Positions 62,676-64,000 of a stretch of DNA of 64,000 nt are shown here, piece by piece; the stretch's first letter is position 1; each line of letters opens with the position of its first letter. Source of the stretch: an uncultured Lachnoclostridium sp. Its GTDB lineage: Bacteria > Bacillota > Clostridia > Lachnospirales > Lachnospiraceae. A program made the translations under genes and the position numbers. The stretch is from positions 1-64,000 of the forward strand of contig CAJMFH010000011.1 in NCBI GenBank assembly GCA_905212635.1. The letters run 5' to 3'. The notes beneath the pieces are model-generated. The model was not told the DNA's origin, made no database searches, and worked only from the letters and a program-made list of their open reading frames with translations.

Positions 62676-63026
62676 ATGTCTGATTTTGATTTGAGCGACA
62701 TTGAGGAAATGCAGGTTTCCCTTGAGTTGGAAGATGGATCTACATTGGAGTGTGAAGTAATATATATCTTTGAGTGGAATGGAGATGACTATGCTGCATT
62801 GACACCGGTTGATGAAAGCATTGAAGAAATTTATTTCTTTGGGATTCAGATTGACACGGAAGGCGACCAGCCGGAGATTACGCTTCTTCAGATTGAAGAC
62901 GACGAGATGTTAGATGCGATCTCGGATGCTTTTGATGAAATGCTCGACGAAGAAGAATTTGGCGAGGATGAAGAAGATGACGACGATGGACGCTGGGATG
63001 AATTTATTGATAAGAAATTAGACTAA
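62676..63026 (+). CDS. DUF1292 family protein
   Basis: A 116-residue small acidic protein. The DUF1292 core covers about 1-75 (LEDGSTLECEVIYIFEWNGDDYAALTP) and the C-terminal 35 residues are almost all Asp and Glu before a basic end. The family is common in Firmicutes; its function is unknown. Two ATG codons are close together: the second one was chosen as it lies six bases after AGGAGGT, the first touches it. Confidence 0.87.
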   Translation: MSDFDLSDIEEMQVSLELEDGSTLECEVIYIFEWNGDDYAALTPVDESIEEIYFFGIQIDTEGDQPEITLLQIEDDEMLDAISDAFDEMLDEEEFGEDEEDDDDGRWDEFIDKKLD

Positions 63027-63050
63027 AATGTTATTGTTCTTTTTTTATCC

Positions 63051-63085
63051 AAAGAGGGACTTCCGTTTTCAGGAAGCCCCTCTTT
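63051..63085. terminator. Hairpin terminator between convergent genes
   Basis: AAAGAGGGACTTCC pairs with GGAAGCCCCTCTTT with one mismatch around a 7-nt loop. Both flanking T runs are short or interrupted, so efficiency may be partial. Confidence 0.65.
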
Positions 63086-63088
63086 GCG

Positions 63089-64000
63089 TTAATATGCATT
63101 TTTATTGATGAATCCGGTCACAACGGTGAGCAGCAGGATTTTGATATCCAGCATCAAAGTCCAGTTTTCGATATAATACAGATCGCAGTCGATCCGCATA
63201 CGGATCGAAGTGTCACCGCGGTAGCCATTGACCTGCGCCCAGCCCGTGATACCCGGGCGGACCTGATGTTTGATCATATAACGTGGAATTTCTTCCTTAA
63301 ACTTTTCTACAAAAAATGGTCGCTCCGGTCTTGGACCGACAAGACTCATATCTCCTTTTAATACATTAAAAAACTGTGGAAGCTCGTCCAAACTGGTTTT
63401 CCGGATAAATTTACCGACCGGTGTAACACGCGGATCATTTGGTGTTGTCCAGGCTTTTTGCTCTTCCGAGGCTTTTTGTACTGCCATTGAACGGAATTTA
63501 TACATCAAAAATGGCTTTCCGCCAAGTCCGATTCGTTCCTGTTTGAAAATCAAAGGACCTTCGGAAGTTGCTTTTACCAAAATGGCGACAACCAGCATCG
63601 GAATTGAGAAAAGGATGATCAGACAGATCGATCCGATGATATCCACGGTGCGCTTGATAAATTTATTAAAGGAATTGGTAAGCGGCACATTTCTCACATG
63701 AATTACCGGCAGACCGTCGAGATCTTCCGTATAAGGACGTGTCGGAATGATATTGTTGTAATCCGGAATAAATTTTGTATGAACACCGGATTTTTCCGTA
63801 ATTGCCACGATCCCCTCGAGTCGTTTGTATTGATTGATGTCAAGGGTGATTGCAATCTCATCAAAGGAATTTGAGGCAAGCACTTCTTCCAGATCGTCAA
63901 TATCTCCGATGACGTGTACGTCGCGATAAGATTTTCCGTTTTTCTTCTGGTCGTCCAGAATGCCGTGTACGACATATCCCCATTCCGGATGCGCAAAGAT
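63089..64000 (-). CDS. Polyprenyl glycosylphosphotransferase (exopolysaccharide), 5'-truncated
   Basis: The enzyme moves a sugar phosphate onto undecaprenyl phosphate to start exopolysaccharide or O-unit assembly. 303 residues are in the window and the frame stays open to the edge, so the N-terminus and its membrane helices are missing. Visible are a CoA-binding-like domain (GYVVHGILDDQ, VIGDIDDLEEVL), one membrane helix (IIGSICLIILFSIPMLVVAI) and the catalytic bacterial sugar transferase domain with KQERIGLGGKPF, KFRSM, RKTSLDELPQFFNVLKGDMSLVGPRPE and GITGWAQVNG. A GTG inside the frame (63883) is not the real start. Confidence 0.92.
   Translation of the reverse strand: MFAHPEWGYVVHGILDDQKKNGKSYRDVHVIGDIDDLEEVLASNSFDEIAITLDINQYKRLEGIVAITEKSGVHTKFIPDYNNIIPTRPYTEDLDGLPVIHVRNVPLTNSFNKFIKRTVDIIGSICLIILFSIPMLVVAILVKATSEGPLIFKQERIGLGGKPFLMYKFRSMAVQKASEEQKAWTTPNDPRVTPVGKFIRKTSLDELPQFFNVLKGDMSLVGPRPERPFFVEKFKEEIPRYMIKHQVRPGITGWAQVNGYRGDTSIRMRIDCDLYYIENWTLMLDIKILLLTVVTGFINKNAY

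Overview
The window reads as chromosomal DNA of an anaerobic, low-to-moderate GC Firmicute of class Clostridia, most likely family Lachnospiraceae. This rests on gene content and protein style: a YtvI-like sporulation membrane protein, a CotS-like coat kinase, SpmA/SpmB, ThyX instead of ThyA, a TIGR03905-type TSCPD protein, a DUF1292 protein, a preQ1-I/QueT unit, many small lipoproteins, and strong GGAGG ribosome binding sites. No phage, transposase, CRISPR array or rRNA gene was seen. It is mostly core genome with several accessory patches.

Layout. 1-2.6 kb (minus): tRNA-Arg(CCT), metK, DAHP synthase. 2.7-13.1 kb (plus): an OmpR-type two-component pair, sporulation membrane and coat genes, a PEGA lipoprotein, phosphoglucomutase, glycogen branching enzyme and thyX. 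13.1-14.8 kb (minus): DUF885 lipoprotein. 15.0-20.3 kb (plus): a cluster of a secreted LRR-like protein, two similar lipoproteins, a LytTR response regulator and a GHKL histidine kinase. The three promoters of this cluster share an ACCGTTC element, and one carries a 20-bp-period triplet. 20.3-24.9 kb: zinc-ribbon membrane protein, secreted transglutaminase, clostripain-like lipoprotein. 24.9-32.6 kb: rpoB-rpoC, without ribosomal protein genes on either side. 32.8-35.9 kb (minus): a 1022-residue protein with a cytoplasmic sugar-binding-type sensor, a degenerate GGDEF and an intact EAL domain.

36.0-41.7 kb (plus): a BlaI-type repressor, an M56 (BlaR1-like) sensor protease with an unusual outer domain, and two tandem MutS-like ATPases. 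41.7-45.5 kb: a lipoprotein, azlCD behind a 56-bp tandem repeat, two small membrane proteins, and spmAB with a sigma-E-like promoter. 45.6-49.2 kb: a membrane protein, a roughly 330-nt highly structured non-coding region with two 77-nt copies, then cysC and an arylsulfate sulfotransferase. 49.2-57.7 kb: M14 carboxypeptidase, tmcAL, a chemoreceptor, pyrimidine nucleoside phosphorylase, a PutP-type symporter and a CPA2 antiporter. 57.7-64 kb: a membrane-anchored protein, PlsC, a VanY-type carboxypeptidase, the queT/preQ1-I unit, a TSCPD protein, an orphan GHKL kinase, a DUF1292 protein and a 5'-truncated polyprenyl glycosylphosphotransferase.

The best candidates for undescribed biology are the structured tandem element before cysC, the LytTR/lipoprotein cluster with its repeat promoters, the M56 sensor whose outer domain resembles those lipoproteins, the paired MutS-like ATPases, and the covarying 56-bp repeat before azlC.
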